Of a DNA stretch of 64,000 nucleotides, positions 11,214 to 22,990 are shown one piece after another. The notes beneath the pieces were generated by a model. The model saw only the letters and a program-made list of their open reading frames with translations. It had not been told where the DNA came from and made no database searches. The stretch is from Delphinapterus leucas. Its lineage: Eukaryota; Chordata; Mammalia; Artiodactyla; Monodontidae. Position 1 is the stretch's first letter. Each line of letters opens with the position of its first letter. The translations under genes and the position numbers were made by a program. The stretch spans positions 250,037 through 314,036 of the forward strand of contig NW_022098024.1 in the NCBI RefSeq assembly GCF_002288925.2, written 5' to 3'.

Positions 11214-12559
11214 TATATACTCAGCCAAAAAGTACCTCTATTGGTGCAGAACCAGGTAATTGAAAAGTGATATTCTATCCATCTACACCTATCAAGGATT
11301 AAATTTGGGATTGAAGGTAAGATGTAGTATTAGGGGAGGATGCCAGAAAGATAGCTCTAGGACAGTGATGAACAATAATGTTTTTTGTATGGTGATCTTT
11401 TCTAGGTTGAGCCTTCTTATTTTTTAAAAGTTATATTTAAAACCAAGAAACGTGATATCGGCAACTTGTATTAAGAATTCTTGTATTGTTTCTCCCATTG
11501 AGTCTTCCCCCCCCCATTGTTTATCATTTATGGCTAAATTTTTAGAACATACCTAATATTAATTTCAATATCTGAGGCAGTGTTGGTTTTAGTAACACCT
11601 TTTGGATGAGAGCAGTATAATTGAGGGACAGAGGAGGAAGTATTTTGGCATCAGAGTTCAACCACAGGCTTGGGACCAAATAACAGTTCTATGACAGTAT
11701 TTCCCAAAAAAGGAATTGATATCTTGGTATTTTGCAGGATAGCCTCATATATCTCCTTTAGATTTCTCATCCCTTCCCATTAAAGGACAGACCAACTCTC
11801 CAATCCCAGTGACAAGAGCAACACTTCTCACACTCCACACACATATTCAAATCCCATCACCAATACTAGTACCCCGGGGAAGGGGGTGAGCCGTATCTTC
11901 CATGGTTGAGAGCCATTGCATTATCTAGTTCTTAGGTGCGGGAGACGCGGTGTGAAGGGGTATCTCATAGGTCATTGGGAATATGGCTACAGGGAGAAGA
12001 CTTGGAAGTGGTGGATGCAGAGCTCTGTGCTAAGGACATATCCCCCTTCTTCAGTCCCACTCTATGTTACAGTCAGAAGAGAATATTCTTGCTGCAATCC
12101 CTCCTCAGAGGAGTAGGGCCAATTTTCTTACATCTGTGCACCTCTCATCCATGTTGTCATATGGTAGGTGATTAAGGTTTGAAAAATCACATCACTGGTG
12201 GCCTGTCCATAGCTCAGTCCAGTGTGGCTCCAGAGGTGTACATGTGGGAGAACTGCCAGAATCAATGGATGGCCTTCTCAGTGTGTATAAAGAGTGAGCG
12301 GGTTACAAGATATTGAAATACATGTTTTGATTTCCTATTTCTGAAAGGAGGTTGTATTCTCAGAGCCAGGTGAGTCAGAGGTGGCTGTGCTAGGGCATTC
12401 TAAATTCCATATGTGCTTTCGTGTCTCTCACTCGTTAGGAGAGATCAAATGTGGCCATGCACTGAGCCTTCTATTCTCCTTCAGTAATGGCTCAAGTGTA
12501 AGTGCTGTGAATAATAGATGGCCCTTATTCAATGCCAGCAATAGCTCTGTATTTGATAG
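11214..12559. other. unique sequence, nothing firmly recognised
   Basis: No gene. The part at 11690-11915 ends in a 'ggttgagagccattg' phrase that recalls hAT MITE ends, but no matching left end or TSD was found. Frames of 66-79 codons at 11916-12175 look incidental. Confidence 0.35.
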
Positions 12560-12785
12560 TTTCGGCATGATGTATGGAAAGAACATGCGTTTTGGAGTTA
12601 GATAATTGTATATTTAAATCCCTTCTCTACCACTTGCTAGTAGAGGAACCCTATGAAATTTACTCGATATCTCTGAATCTTAGAGATGGTAATGCTTTTA
12701 TTGCAGGGTACAGGGGAAGACAGTTCACTGTAAGTGAAGTGTCCAGCACAAAGCCTAGGCTATAGTAGCTGCTCAGCATTCCACT
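12560..12785 (+). mobile_element. MIR SINE
   Basis: Forward MIR order: 'aagaacatgcgttttggagt', 'cttctctaccacttgctagt', 'ctcgatatctctgaatctta' and a tail with 'gtccagcacaaagcctaggc' then 'agtagctgctcagca'. Confidence 0.8.
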
Positions 12786-13061
12786 GCAATTGATAACAAT
12801 AAAAATAAATCAGATGACACTATGCCCAAAAGCATGGCCTATGGACTATTCATTATTGAATGCTAATGGTGATAAGCAAGATGGGTGTTTTGCACATATA
12901 TAGGAGTGCAAAATGAGGGCTGCTCTTTTTTCCAGGCCAGCATCCTTTTGCATGTGACTTTAAGCACAGGGCTGTGTGACACAGTGCAGGATACTGTGCG
13001 GGAGAAACCTGTCTCTGTCCTACCTAATTCCAGGTTTGCCTCTTCCCAATTCGATATCTTT

Positions 13062-13570
13062 TTTTTTAAAACATCTTTATTGGAGTACAATTGCTTTACA
13101 ATGGTGTGTTAGTTTCTGCTTTATAACGAAGTGAATCAGCTATACATATACATATATCCCCATATCTCCTCCCTCTGCATCTCCCTCCCACCCTCCCTAT
13201 CCCACCCCTCTAGGTGGTCACAAAGCACCGAGCTGGTCTCCTTGTGCTATGAGGCTGCTGCCCACTAGCTATCTGTTTTACATTAGATAGTGTATATATG
13301 TCCATGCCACTCTCTCACTTTGTCCCAGCTTACCCTTCCCCATCCCCGTGTCCTCAAGTCCATTCTCTACGTCTGTGTCTTTATTCCTATCCTGCCCCTA
13401 GGTTCTTCAGAACCTTTCTTTTTTTAGATTCCATATATATGTGTTAGCCTACAGTATTTGTTCTTCTCTTTCTGACTTACTTCACTCTGTATGACAGTCT
13501 CTAGGTCCATCCACCTCACTACAAATAACTCAATTTCGTTTCTTTTTATGGCTGAGTAATATTCCATTGT
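13062..13570 (-). mobile_element. L1 LINE, 5'-truncated 3' end with TSD
   Basis: Read on minus this is the last ~510 bases of an L1: the end of ORF2, the 3' UTR and a short A tail (poly(T) at 13059-13067 on +). It is bounded by near-identical 16-base flanks, ccaattcgatatcttt (13046-13061) and ccaattctatatcttt (13571-13586), with one mismatch. The 5' truncation and TSD are typical of target-primed reverse transcription. It matches 60640-61160. Confidence 0.95.
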
Positions 13571-13609
13571 CCAATTCTATATCTTTAGGGGAAGTTTTTC
13601 AATCCTAAT

Positions 13610-13735
13610 ATACCTTTCCTTCTTCTCTGTAAAATAAAGGTATCTAAATAGATCCCTCTGGGTAATTGTGAGGATTAAATGTAACAACAAACCATCGGCT
13701 GCAGCATCTAATAAATACTAGCTGCTCAGTACAAG
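13610..13735 (+). mobile_element. MIR SINE, 3' half
   Basis: 'tctctgtaaaataaaggtat', 'attgtgaggattaaatgtaa' and 'taataaatactagctgctca' follow the 3' half of MIR. The L1 to its left may have inserted into this MIR. Confidence 0.7.
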
Positions 13736-15099
13736 TAGATTTTCTTTATCTTCCTGTTCAGGGTTTGTCTTTGGCAAGATTTTCAATAGACAATGTTTGT
13801 CCTTGACTTGACTTCCTTGCTTCTCTTCACTTTTCTCTTTCAATGTATTGAATTATCTGGTCTCTGAGGCACCCTACAATAGTCCATTCACTTTAAGGTG
13901 AAGGTAATTTCTTACTTTGCTGTCTCTTTCCATTTGGCACGCAGAGGGTGAACCCTGCTTCCATTACTACGAAAGAGGTATTATACAGTTTATGATCACT
14001 AAAACAGTGACAATATATCAGGTTCAGGTTTGAGAAGTACCTTTAGTCATTTGGAGCCAATATTGGGCCCCTGGATAGGTCCACCACAAGGGGGGGATGT
14101 CTGGACTGGTGGGGTGACAATAATTCAGGACCACAGTAAGGCAACACACCAACCTGTACTGAGTTTGGCATAAGACAAGCCCCGAACAATAAGCCAGAAG
14201 GAAATAAAGAAGCAAAAGTTTATAGGATCTGTAAGTTTCATCAGGTTTATTGTAATGTTTTACAGGTCTACAGTTTTTAATCTAAAACTCTTGGGGGCAA
14301 ATGTGTTTTGGAATTCAAAATTTTTCAGGTTTAGAAAGGTGCTACAGTCCATGTAGTGCATATTATACACCACCCCCAGCAAGGTCTGGGGCAGCACCCC
14401 ATTATCAAACACACTATTACTTTCTCAGCAGAGTGGATACATATTCACAGTAGACTAAACAAAGATTAAAAATAGCCTTATGTCAGTCCAAGCCAGGTTT
14501 TTTCCACTGGGTGAGATCAAGTCAGGTTATATCTTGACACCAAATGAGTCAGAAAAATACTTCTGGCTTTCAGAAGTTTTTGTATTTTGGTATTGCTACT
14601 AGTGGAGTGTGAACCTGCATTAGAAGGTGGACAGATAGAAAATTATGGTCAAATATGAGTCAAGATGACAGAACTTCTCACATTCTGTTATCCTTGTACC
14701 AGAGTTCATCTACCTGTCCAATAAATATTTATTGAGTGACAGCGACAGCTTGCCAGGCAGTGGATATTACAGCAAACAAGATGGACAAAATCCATACTTA
14801 TGTTCATCTTCTACCACAGGCCCAGGCACTTTCTCTTTCTCTTTCCTTTCTCCTTCAGGTAAAGGAACTGTTATCCTTCATCTGCTTTCACCTTTTCTGT
14901 AAGATTATTTCTGCAAGATTTCACCTTTTTTGGGCTTATCCAGGAAGAAAAAGTAGTTTCCTCCTGTGCAAGGCTAGGGTACTTGGTACATATCTCTACT
15001 GTGGCCTGTAACACGGTGTGACCTATTATTTTCTCATCTGACTCCCCAAATAACCTTGGGCACTTGAGAAAAGGGAGTTTTGGAGCCTGGATGCCGAAT
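13736..15099. other. no gene recognised; possible old repeat at 14220-14440
   Basis: Mostly unique. The part near 14220-14440 (with ttttggaattcaaaatttttc at about 14309) has the feel of an old interspersed repeat, and 14710-14800 carries an 'aataaatatttattgagtga' phrase common to an unnamed dispersed family. A 15095-15140 phrase resembles a MIR or L2 tail. Confidence 0.35.
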
Positions 15100-15145
15100 C
15101 TAGGGCCCTGCACATAGTAGGTGCTCAGCAAATGTTTGATGAACA
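15100..15145 (+). mobile_element. MIR or L2 tail fragment
   Basis: 'gccctgcacatagtaggtgc' followed by 'tcagcaaatgtttgatgaa' is the shared 3' tail of MIR and L2 elements. Only the tail is legible. Confidence 0.6.
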
Positions 15146-15176
15146 AACATCTGTTCCTCTGGATGATTGAAACACC

Positions 15177-15218
15177 TTCATAGCTCAGTTTTTTTTTTTT
15201 TTTTCATAGCTCAGTTTT
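15177..15218 (-). mobile_element. orphan poly(A) retroinsertion with 16-bp TSD
   Basis: The 16-mer ttcatagctcagtttt occurs at 15177-15192 and again at 15203-15218, separated only by T residues. The uninterrupted T run is 15189-15204. This is what remains when L1 machinery inserts a poly(A) tail with no element body, here on the minus strand. A slippage duplication is the alternative, but the exact long flanks favour retroinsertion. Confidence 0.65.
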
Positions 15219-16231
15219 ATTGAATTATGCAGGAGGAAAACAGAGAATTTAGCTACTCCCCCTTTTTCTGGCTCTCTGGTTGATTGGCTTCTTTTCTCTT
15301 CCGAATTATTAAGTTAGAACCAAGAATAAAGCATATTTTTAGCATCACCCACCAGCAGTGAATCACCAATAGTGATGCTAATTTTATCTTTTCCTCCTGT
15401 CTTAGCTCTACAACATTATTACCCTTTTGCACTATCAGATATTAAAATTGTGTTAATAATCAGGAACTGTATTAAAATGTCTAAAAGTTAAATAATACGG
15501 TAGCACATTTGGAAGTTAGTTGCACGCTTTGAGTATAATTCACCAAGAACAAACTTAGCCCCTTGCTTTTCTGGAGATTCAAAGACTATATTGTTGTTCT
15601 AGAAGATTAATTATTATTATGATACCTTGGAATATGCAATAGAATCATTGTCATTTGGCTGACTAGGCTTTTTAAGTTACAAATTAAAAGTTAAACTGAT
15701 GGAATCACTCACCAGATGCAGGGTATAAGGGCTCCTTACTTTGGAGAGAATGTCTTCTTGCTTTCCACACTTCGCTATTGTTTTGTTTGGTGTGGTTAGG
15801 AACAAGGGTCTAAGAAGGAGCTCAGATGCTGAGATTCTGGGGTCTCACTTTTTGGCATCTGACTGGCTGGGCATCTTTGGGGCCTTAACCTCTGTAGACT
15901 GGAGTTTTCTATTTATAATGGAACAGAAGTATGTTCCCTCTCTTTTCACTCACGGTAATATTGTGAAGTTGAATGTAGTTGTTTCCTGAGAATTTCTTTT
16001 CTACTCTTGAAATGAGAGGTATATCCATTCAGATGTAGAGTGGAGAGAATTCAAGGTCTGCTCTGATGCTCATTGTGCTATCTTAGGTAAAAGCTTTGAA
16101 TTCTCTTTCCCAAGTTTATTGAACTTTAATAAAGGGAGAACAATTTTTACCCTCTCTGTCTTGAAGGACTGTAAAAAGCACAATTGTTTGCAAAAGCACT
16201 TTGTAAAAATCAGTTACTAAGCAAATGGTAA
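15219..16231. other. unique sequence, no gene recognised
   Basis: No repeat recognised. The interval 15470-15700 is AT-rich with ttattattatg and caatagaatcattgtcat type words and could be conserved noncoding DNA. A frame of 82 codons at 15741-15989 has no recognisable features. Confidence 0.4.
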
Positions 16232-16238
16232 CTGTATT

Positions 16239-16455
16239 GTTTTGTTTTGTTTTGTTTTGTTTTTGCGGTACGCGGGCCTGTCACTGCCGTGGCCTCTCCC
16301 GTTGCGGAGCACAGGCTCTGGACTTGCAGGCTCAGCGGCCATGGCTCACGGGCCCAGCCGCTCTCCGGCATGTGGGATCTTCCCGGACCGGGACACGAAC
16401 CCGTGTCCCCTGCATCGGCAGGCGGACTCTCAACCACTACGCCACCAGGGAAGCC
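16239..16455 (-). mobile_element. CHR SINE (tRNA-derived, cetartiodactyl)
   Basis: Read on minus it starts 'gggcttccctggtggcgtag' and ends in a pentameric tail, (TTTTG)n on + at 16239-16264. The flanks ctgtatt (16232-16238) and ctgtatt (16456-16462) are the TSD. CHR SINEs derive from a tRNA gene and use L1 machinery. Frames of up to 106 codons over it are artefacts of its high GC content. Confidence 0.95.
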
Positions 16456-16839
16456 CTGTATTTTTTAATTATAATGATAAGGTGGGTGGTTCACATCACT
16501 GCTGTTCATTTCATACTCATGAAACCTAGACCAGAGTCTATGTGACTGGTAGGAGTTGACTCTTTCACACATGATGTGACTCTCTGAGTGACCTTGAGAG
16601 CTGAAGACTATCTGATCCCTATGAGAATTCAGATGGACTTCAAGGCCCTAAGGTATGCATTATGTCCTCCAGGACTCCAATCATGCGAGTACTTAAAGCC
16701 CTGGTTAGCACACTTTCTGGGACTGCTTACTGCATCATGAACTGTAAAAGAAGACACTAGGAACTGATCATTTAACCTTGCTCTTTGTGAGCTCAGAAGA
16801 AATTTTTCCTAATAGAAGGCAAGGGCAGGCTTGGCCTTT

Positions 16840-17190
16840 GTGCTCTCACATATGCAGTCCCTCTTCCTGGAGGGTTACCTCCTCCTAATGTGTTCATCTA
16901 TATAGCTTCTATTTTTCCTTAAAATTATCAGCTGAGATATTACTATCTCAGCAAAATCTTCACTGAATCTTGATACTCTTCCTTTGCCTTTCAAGTCCAT
17001 CTGTATTTCTGCTAGAGCCCTTGTCTTACTTTACTGTGATTACATGAAAGTTGACTTTTTTTTTAAAATCAGCCGTAATAGAAAGGCCTTGAAGGCAGGA
17101 GTTATATTCTCCATAGTTCTAGCATCTAGCATTGGGCCTGGAATACATTAAAAACACAGCAAATATTTGTTGAATGGAAGAATATAAGTA
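16840..17190 (+). mobile_element. L2 LINE, 3' end
   Basis: The order 'gcagtccctcttcctggag', 'attactatctcagcaaaatc', 'agagcccttgtcttacttta', 'ccttgaaggcaggagttata', 'gcatctagcattgggcctgg' and 'caaatatttgttgaatggaa' is the classic 3' end of L2. It is noncoding here. Confidence 0.85.
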
Positions 17191-17549
17191 TAAATGAGGC
17201 TGAGTATAGAGAGTAAAGGTGATAACTCGTATTGATTTTTTTTTTTGCTATTTGTAAATTGCTTCAGTAAAAAGATTTGCTAGAGAAGTGCATACTGTGA
17301 AATTGAGGGATTTTCCTGAGATTGCAATTATCTCTGCTAACCAAACCTTTCATTCACATGGATTAGGAGAGATGACTGAGGAATGAGCTTTCTCCAAGGA
17401 TTGATTCACTCTTCAGTGTGTTATTCCACTTACCAAAGTTACAGTGTACAATCAACTCTCTTAGTGAAAGTTAGTTTAGTGGTGAAAGACACTACTTGCA
17501 AAAGAAAAGTGAGTGGAAAACCGATTCATATCATCAAGGAGTTTATATG
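17191..17549. other. unique sequence, nothing recognised
   Basis: Short AT-rich spacer with a T run at 17237-17246. No gene or repeat recognised. Confidence 0.4.
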
Positions 17550-18150
17550 GTAAGGGGAATACAGTCTGTTCTTGGATAACTATATAAAATGCTATATGTT
17601 ACAAGTGATGTAGTGATTCATTAAAAAGAAGGAGAATTCCTTGTCATAAGAGGTCAGGGAAGATGTTTGTAAAGGAGCTATTTTTATAGCTGGGGTTTGA
17701 AGAATGGACTAACAGAGGGATAGAAACCAACTAATAGGCAGTACACATGTGGAAGGGCCTGCAAATGAACAATGCAGGTCATTTTCTGGAAATGGCAAAT
17801 AGCACAACCTTTTGAATTATAAAGTTCAGAGTAGGATACTGGTGGGGACAACGCTGGAAAGATGGGTCTGGTCTAGATTACAGAAGACACAGAGTATTAA
17901 ATTAAGGAACTTGGATCTTTATAGGATTATGGGACTTATCAGAAACCTTTGATAAAAGGAGTAACATTACCAGAATCATGTTTTAAGGGCCTTTGATCTA
18001 TTAGAAGGGGGAAATACATAGCAGTGTGACAGACACGGGAGGCAAGGAGGTCTCTAAAGAGATCTTTATAGAAGTCTAGGTAACAGAGGATAAATGAACA
18101 AAGAGGGCAAAGGAGAAAGGAAAGAATGGAGAGAAATCATAGGACTTGGT
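17550..18150 (+). repeat. old interspersed repeat, family not named
   Basis: Phrases such as 'aagaggtcagggaagatgtt', 'acatgtggaagggcctgcaa' and 'gagtaacattaccagaatca' belong to a dispersed old mammalian repeat whose wording I recognise but cannot name. Related fragments lie near 24270, 54750-55370 and 57060-57375. Confidence 0.45.
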
Positions 18151-19194
18151 GCTTTGGCTTTGAGCATGAGGCAAAGATGACCGAGGCATTTTGATTGTAT
18201 GAGACAATGATTGTTGTGATTGTTCAAATCATGAGGGGAAATAAGGAAGCAAAGACAAACATGAGGATAAAGATTATGATTTATACACAATTGATAAAAG
18301 ATCAATCAAGCCCAATAAAAATTCAGTGCAATAGATTGGAGGTGACAGTTAGAGTCACAGTTTTGGAATCATATGGATCCCGACTGAACTCCGTGGTGGC
18401 AGAAGAAGAATAGCACTGTGTCGTAGTGCACACTCACCTTGACCAGAAAGCCCAAAACCAGGCTCAGTGTCTTCCCAGGCTATAAAGAGTGAGGTAACCT
18501 AGATTTATGAAACGGTGACTGTGGCCATTCTACTAACCACTATCATGACTCCTCAACTAGGCAGAACACAATTTTTAAATCCAGGATGGATCCTTAACAT
18601 ACTCAGAACATCTTCTCCATCCAAACACTCACCTTGGGTTTGCCGTGGAAATCTTTGACTCAGCCTCGTCCCCTTTGATCCATGAAATTTCAGCTCTTGC
18701 CTCTGTCATTGACTGGAGCAACTTTCTGTCGCTCACACTGGCTCACACTTACTTTAACTGCCCTATGCATTACTTGCCTTGTGGTACATCGTCATTTGGG
18801 TCCTCTAGTCCTCCTGTACTGGTGTTTGGATTTTGCAGTTCCATTATTTCTCTTCTTGCACTCATCTGACTACAGCCTGTTTCTTATATATTCAATATCC
18901 AGCTCCCAACTATATTGTGACAATCAACATACAAACAAAAGCTAAAAGCAGAAGGTGACTCAATTGCTTAGGACGAGAGAGTCAATACATTTTACTTTGC
19001 ATGCTAGCTCAAGTAAAACGGAAGTGGCATTTTAGAGCACTGGGTTGAGAAGTATTTCTGTACTCGGTGGAAAAGAGTACCATAATTGATTAATGTGTTC
19101 CTGTATACACAAAGACAGAGAGATTACATTCATGCAGAAGCATCTCATTCTCATCCTAAAGAGCTAAGGGTAAAATATGAAAACAGAACCCAGG
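18151..19194. other. unique sequence, nothing recognised
   Basis: No repeat or gene recognised. Overlapping frames of 74-87 codons at 18645-18945 lack known domains. Confidence 0.4.
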
Positions 19195-19510
19195 GAGGTC
19201 CTTTTGCAAATAGGTATGATGGGTAAATTTTATGTTCTCTTGGCTAGGCTGTGGTATCCAACTGTGGTCAAAACTTTGTCTAGATATTGCTGTGAAGGTA
19301 TTTTGTAGATGTCATTAACATCTCCAATCAGTTGACTTTAATTAAAAGAGATTACTCTCAATAATGTGGGTAGGTCTTATCCAATCAGTTGAAGGCCTTA
19401 AGAGCAGAAACGGGTTTCTCAGAAAAGAAATTCTTTGCAAAATTTAACATAGAAATCCTTCCTGAATTTCCAGCCTGCCAGGCTCCCTGACTGATACCAC
19501 AAGGAAAACA
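19195..19510 (+). repeat. old interspersed repeat, family not named
   Basis: 'aaattttatgttctcttggct', 'tgctgtgaaggtattttgta', 'ataatgtgggtaggtcttat' and 'ccaatcagttgaaggcctta' follow the order of a widespread mammalian repeat. I am sure it is interspersed repeat DNA but not of its family name. Confidence 0.6.
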
Positions 19511-19819
19511 GGCTAGAGTATGGCAAGTCTGATGCCAGTTATCCCTTTAATAAAGAAATAGTTATACCTGCTACTATTTTGGACAACACAAGAAGATTAG
19601 CATTTACTATCCAAGAAGCAGCTGCATCCAGGGACTAAAGTTCTCCTTTGTATGCTTTGAAGCTACGGTGGTACCATGTTATGGGGAAATAGGATTTATT
19701 GAGCCAGAGTGGACCCTGGTCTGCAAGTACTTCCTGCAGTTGCCCATGCACCCTGTACTGGTAACATTAATGATAAAGTTCAGAGGTGTTGATTAGATGA
19801 AATATGACAGATGGCAGAC

Positions 19820-20060
19820 TTCCTTTCCTTCTACATAATGCCTTCCTAAAGACTTAAATGCAGCTTGGAGTTCTCGGCAAAGTTTGCCATTTTCTGTTAC
19901 TCAATCATATTCTTTCCATGTGACCTGCAACAGCTGTTCTGTCACCAATTATACCATTTCTTCCTGATAAATTAAAAACAGCTCTAATTAAATGGTATAA
20001 TGAAATCATCAATCTATGTTCTTGAGGCAGAACTGTAATGTAATTAGTTATTGATATTGC
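19820..20060. promoter_or_regulatory. candidate conserved noncoding element
   Basis: No repeat signature. The interval holds cagctgtt (E-box like) near 19931, ctctaattaaatggta near 19983, gaaatcatcaatctat near 20002 and gtaatgtaattagttattga near 20035. The density of TAAT and ATCAAT-like sites suggests a homeodomain-bound enhancer. This is inference from motifs only. Confidence 0.3.
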
Positions 20061-22028
20061 AAGGCAGGGCTTAGCTAGAATGAGAGTAGGGTGGTGGGTG
20101 ACTCTGGGATTCTCACAAGGCACATGGTCATTTTTGGAGGTACATACCCAATTCATCTGGTTGTTTTCCCAAAGGATGATTGTTATGTTAATATGGTCCA
20201 TGAGAGCAGAATAATAATATTGTTTTTAAATGTAACACAACTGTTATCAATACTGCCAGTGAGGTCTATTGGGACAGGATAGGTCATTTTCCTTGGGTAG
20301 TCTTGGTAATAAATAATTTCCAGGGAAAGAAAAATTGATTTGAGGAATAAATAGAAATTATGGAAGTATAATGAGAACTTTTCTAGTATGGATATCAGTC
20401 TTTTCCCAAGGAAACTATGATAGAGCTACTTGATAACTGGGACTATCTCCTATTATTAATTTTGTGCATTCCATCTTTGCTTCCCACTGTAATTGCTCAT
20501 AGAATGAATGCCTTGGTGTTTAGAGTAATTGTATTAGGCAGCTTAGTTTCATCTTTCATAGAACTGTATTAAAATGAATCACCATAATGAAAACTATACC
20601 TGTAAGCACTCCGTCCTGTTAACAACTCAAAAATATTAGAAAGGAAAGAAGTGGAAAATCTATTAGTATACTAAGAATGGCTTACCATGTCCCCTGGACT
20701 ATACAACAAACGGCTGGTGTTTAAACGTTTGGGGTTTTTTTCCCCTAAGAATCTCAGTAACAGTGTTAACATATCAACATGAATGAAATTAGTTTTTTTA
20801 ACATATAACTGTAATACTGCCTAATTGATTGATTATTTGTTCAGTAACTATAAAAGTGTTTTGTGCTGTGAACAACAGCCAGTTTAACCAGAAAAGGAAC
20901 TTATGAAAAGTTACTTTTAACTTATGACTCTCTAGGAGGGCATGAGAACTAGATTCTTGAGCCACAAGTGCAGGGACAATTCTTAGTTCCGCTAAAGGAC
21001 TTTTTGCAGGGAAAATGCTGCTCCATCACTGCTTGGCCTATGATAGTCTATAATACTTAGGTCTGGATGCCAGAAGCTCCGCCACGGCTATCCACAAGGA
21101 ACCAGGTGGCTCTCTCACCACAATTGCCAGAATATTAATTCTCATATTAATTATGAGAGTATGTGTATGTCACAGTGTATGTCTACCACTTCCTTCAGAA
21201 CCCAAGTGTGCTAAGGTACATGTGAGTAGCAGAACCATGTCACATATCTGCACCATAGTAGTAGGGATGTCCAGTTATGCAAGTCCTCTGGCTCTTCCTT
21301 GGAATGGCAAGATTCGTTAAAGTTGAAAATGACCAAAATATAAGGAGGGTGTTCAGGCCTGTTGCAGAGCCATAAATGATGCATGTTTACTACACAGAGG
21401 CAGTCCAGGTGCACAATTTGTACATAGTATTAGAGGCTTACGGGCTTTTGAAATGTCTGAACTATTTTCAAATAAAAGGGAACATTCACTAATCTATAAA
21501 TGACAGTGTTGTCAAGCTATTTATAGTCCTCCCAGGCTAGTGCATGTTTGGATTGTTATTGTAACGGATGTGTGACAGAATGACTAATCAATAAAAAATT
21601 TCTGGTATTGCATGATGCAAGGAACACACATAGACGTTGCTTATTTTTAGTGACACTTCCTTTGTGAAGGAATTTGTAAACTCTGAAGGAAAACAGCTGA
21701 ATAGGTTACATTGGTTTGGAAAGGATTAATTTATTAAGGAGTTTGAAATAAACTTATCTGCATGACTTAGAAAGACATCCAAGGGCAAGCCGAGGATGAC
21801 CAGTTAGTGGTATTGGATATATTTTTTAGAGGGAAAAGTTTCTTCAAAAAAAAAACCAAAGCTTTATCCCTAGAGATGTTTCAGGGTGTACCACCAAGTC
21901 TATAGAAGAATGCGTAATAGGAAATAATGCTTTTGTCACAAATTTCTCGATTTGAAAGAGATTCAAAGTTCATTTCTGTAGGATTGCTTGGAGGCAAAGA
22001 GATCAGCAAAATCAGTACTTTATTCTAA
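20061..22028. other. unique sequence, no gene recognised
   Basis: No repeat family was recognised and no exon is convincing. A perfect MEF2-type word ctatttatag lies at 21517-21526, and a near palindrome (attctcatattaattatgagag) lies near 21139-21160. Both could be chance in AT-rich DNA. Confidence 0.4.
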
Positions 22029-22090
22029 TTTATGCTAATTTCTTTCATCTAACCTCAACTTTATGCTAATTTTCTTCCATATACCCTCAT
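22029..22090. repeat. two-copy tandem duplication, period 31
   Basis: The words 'tttatgctaatttctttcat' (from 22029) and 'tttatgctaattttcttcca' (from 22060) are diverged copies of a 31-base unit. The following 'ctaacctcaac' and 'tataccctcat' parts also correspond. Confidence 0.65.
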
Positions 22091-22189
22091 AGGCATTTTT
22101 CCTATTTCCTGGGAAAGTTTTGAAATATTAAACAATGTTTGGTTTTTTTTCACTCCTCCTGATAGTTTTGTCCCTCTGAACTTTCTTCT

Positions 22190-22990
22190 TATTCAAGCAG
22201 CTAAGGCCTCCTGGGCCATTGCCTCAGGAGAAGGATGTAGCAAGCCAGAAAGAAAAAAGAATTAGCATGCCAATTTTTTCCCTGACTTTGGTTTCCAGCC
22301 TAAAGCACTTAATAGAATTGAGAGGGCTCCAAGCCCAAACAAAATGTTTGGAGAAACATATTGAGATGGAGGAAAAGTGTTCCACGTCCCCTGCTGACTC
22401 TGCACGTTCCACAGTTCCATCCCTTCTATCACGGTATCCATCTTCTCTAGAATAGACTCACGTAAACTGAACTCTAGGAAGCAGCAGTATCCCCAGAAAT
22501 GGTTGCTTGTTGAGTTCGACCAAAGGGGTCTTTCCAAAGCCTCAGAGAGTGCCCCAGAGTGACCTAGAAGTTGAATGGTTTCTCTAAAGCCAAGCATTGC
22601 ACAGAAGCAGCAAAAACTACACCTGCAGGGCTCATGTGAATGGGAATGGGGCCTATTGCTATAGCTACGTGTGGACCTATGAGCAAAGACAAAACAGGAT
22701 GATGGACTTACCAATCATGCCTGCATGGAGAAATGACACCGAGGAACAGAATCCTCATCTTGACCCATGTAGCCTATACAAACCCTCTCTGGAACTCAGA
22801 AGGTTCCCCAGGGAGAAGAGAAGAGAAGCATCAAATTGGCTGAGATTTCAAGACATTATCCAGATCTTGAAAGATAATGTATGCTTCTGTGGAAGAAAAA
22901 ATAGAGCTGCTTTTGTATGCCTGAACTGTGGACTGGGATACCTCCTACACAGAGAAATGGAAGAAAAAAAAAAATGGAAGAAAAAGTTTT
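22190..22990. other. unexplained block with overlapping long frames and a poly(A)-like end
   Basis: This locally GC-richer block holds a 150-codon frame on minus (22262-22714) and a 137-codon frame on + (22597-23010), longer than most chance frames here. Neither translation shows a domain I know. The + frame contains a C-x-C cluster late on (VCFCGRKNRAAFVCLNCG), a spacing that might suggest a metal-binding fragment, but codon use gives no support. The block ends in an A run (22964-22974). An unrecognised LTR, an old retrocopy or an untranslated exon are all possible. Confidence 0.25.

Noticed and set aside
16210..16545. Frames of 73-106 codons over the CHR SINE (also at 33036-33360, 36688-37045 and 60027-60322).
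   Set aside because: They recur at every CHR copy, on both strands, because the SINE is GC-rich and stop-poor. They are not genes.
21517..21526. MEF2 site ctatttatag as an enhancer call.
   Set aside because: A single 10-base AT-rich word is expected by chance in this much AT-rich DNA.
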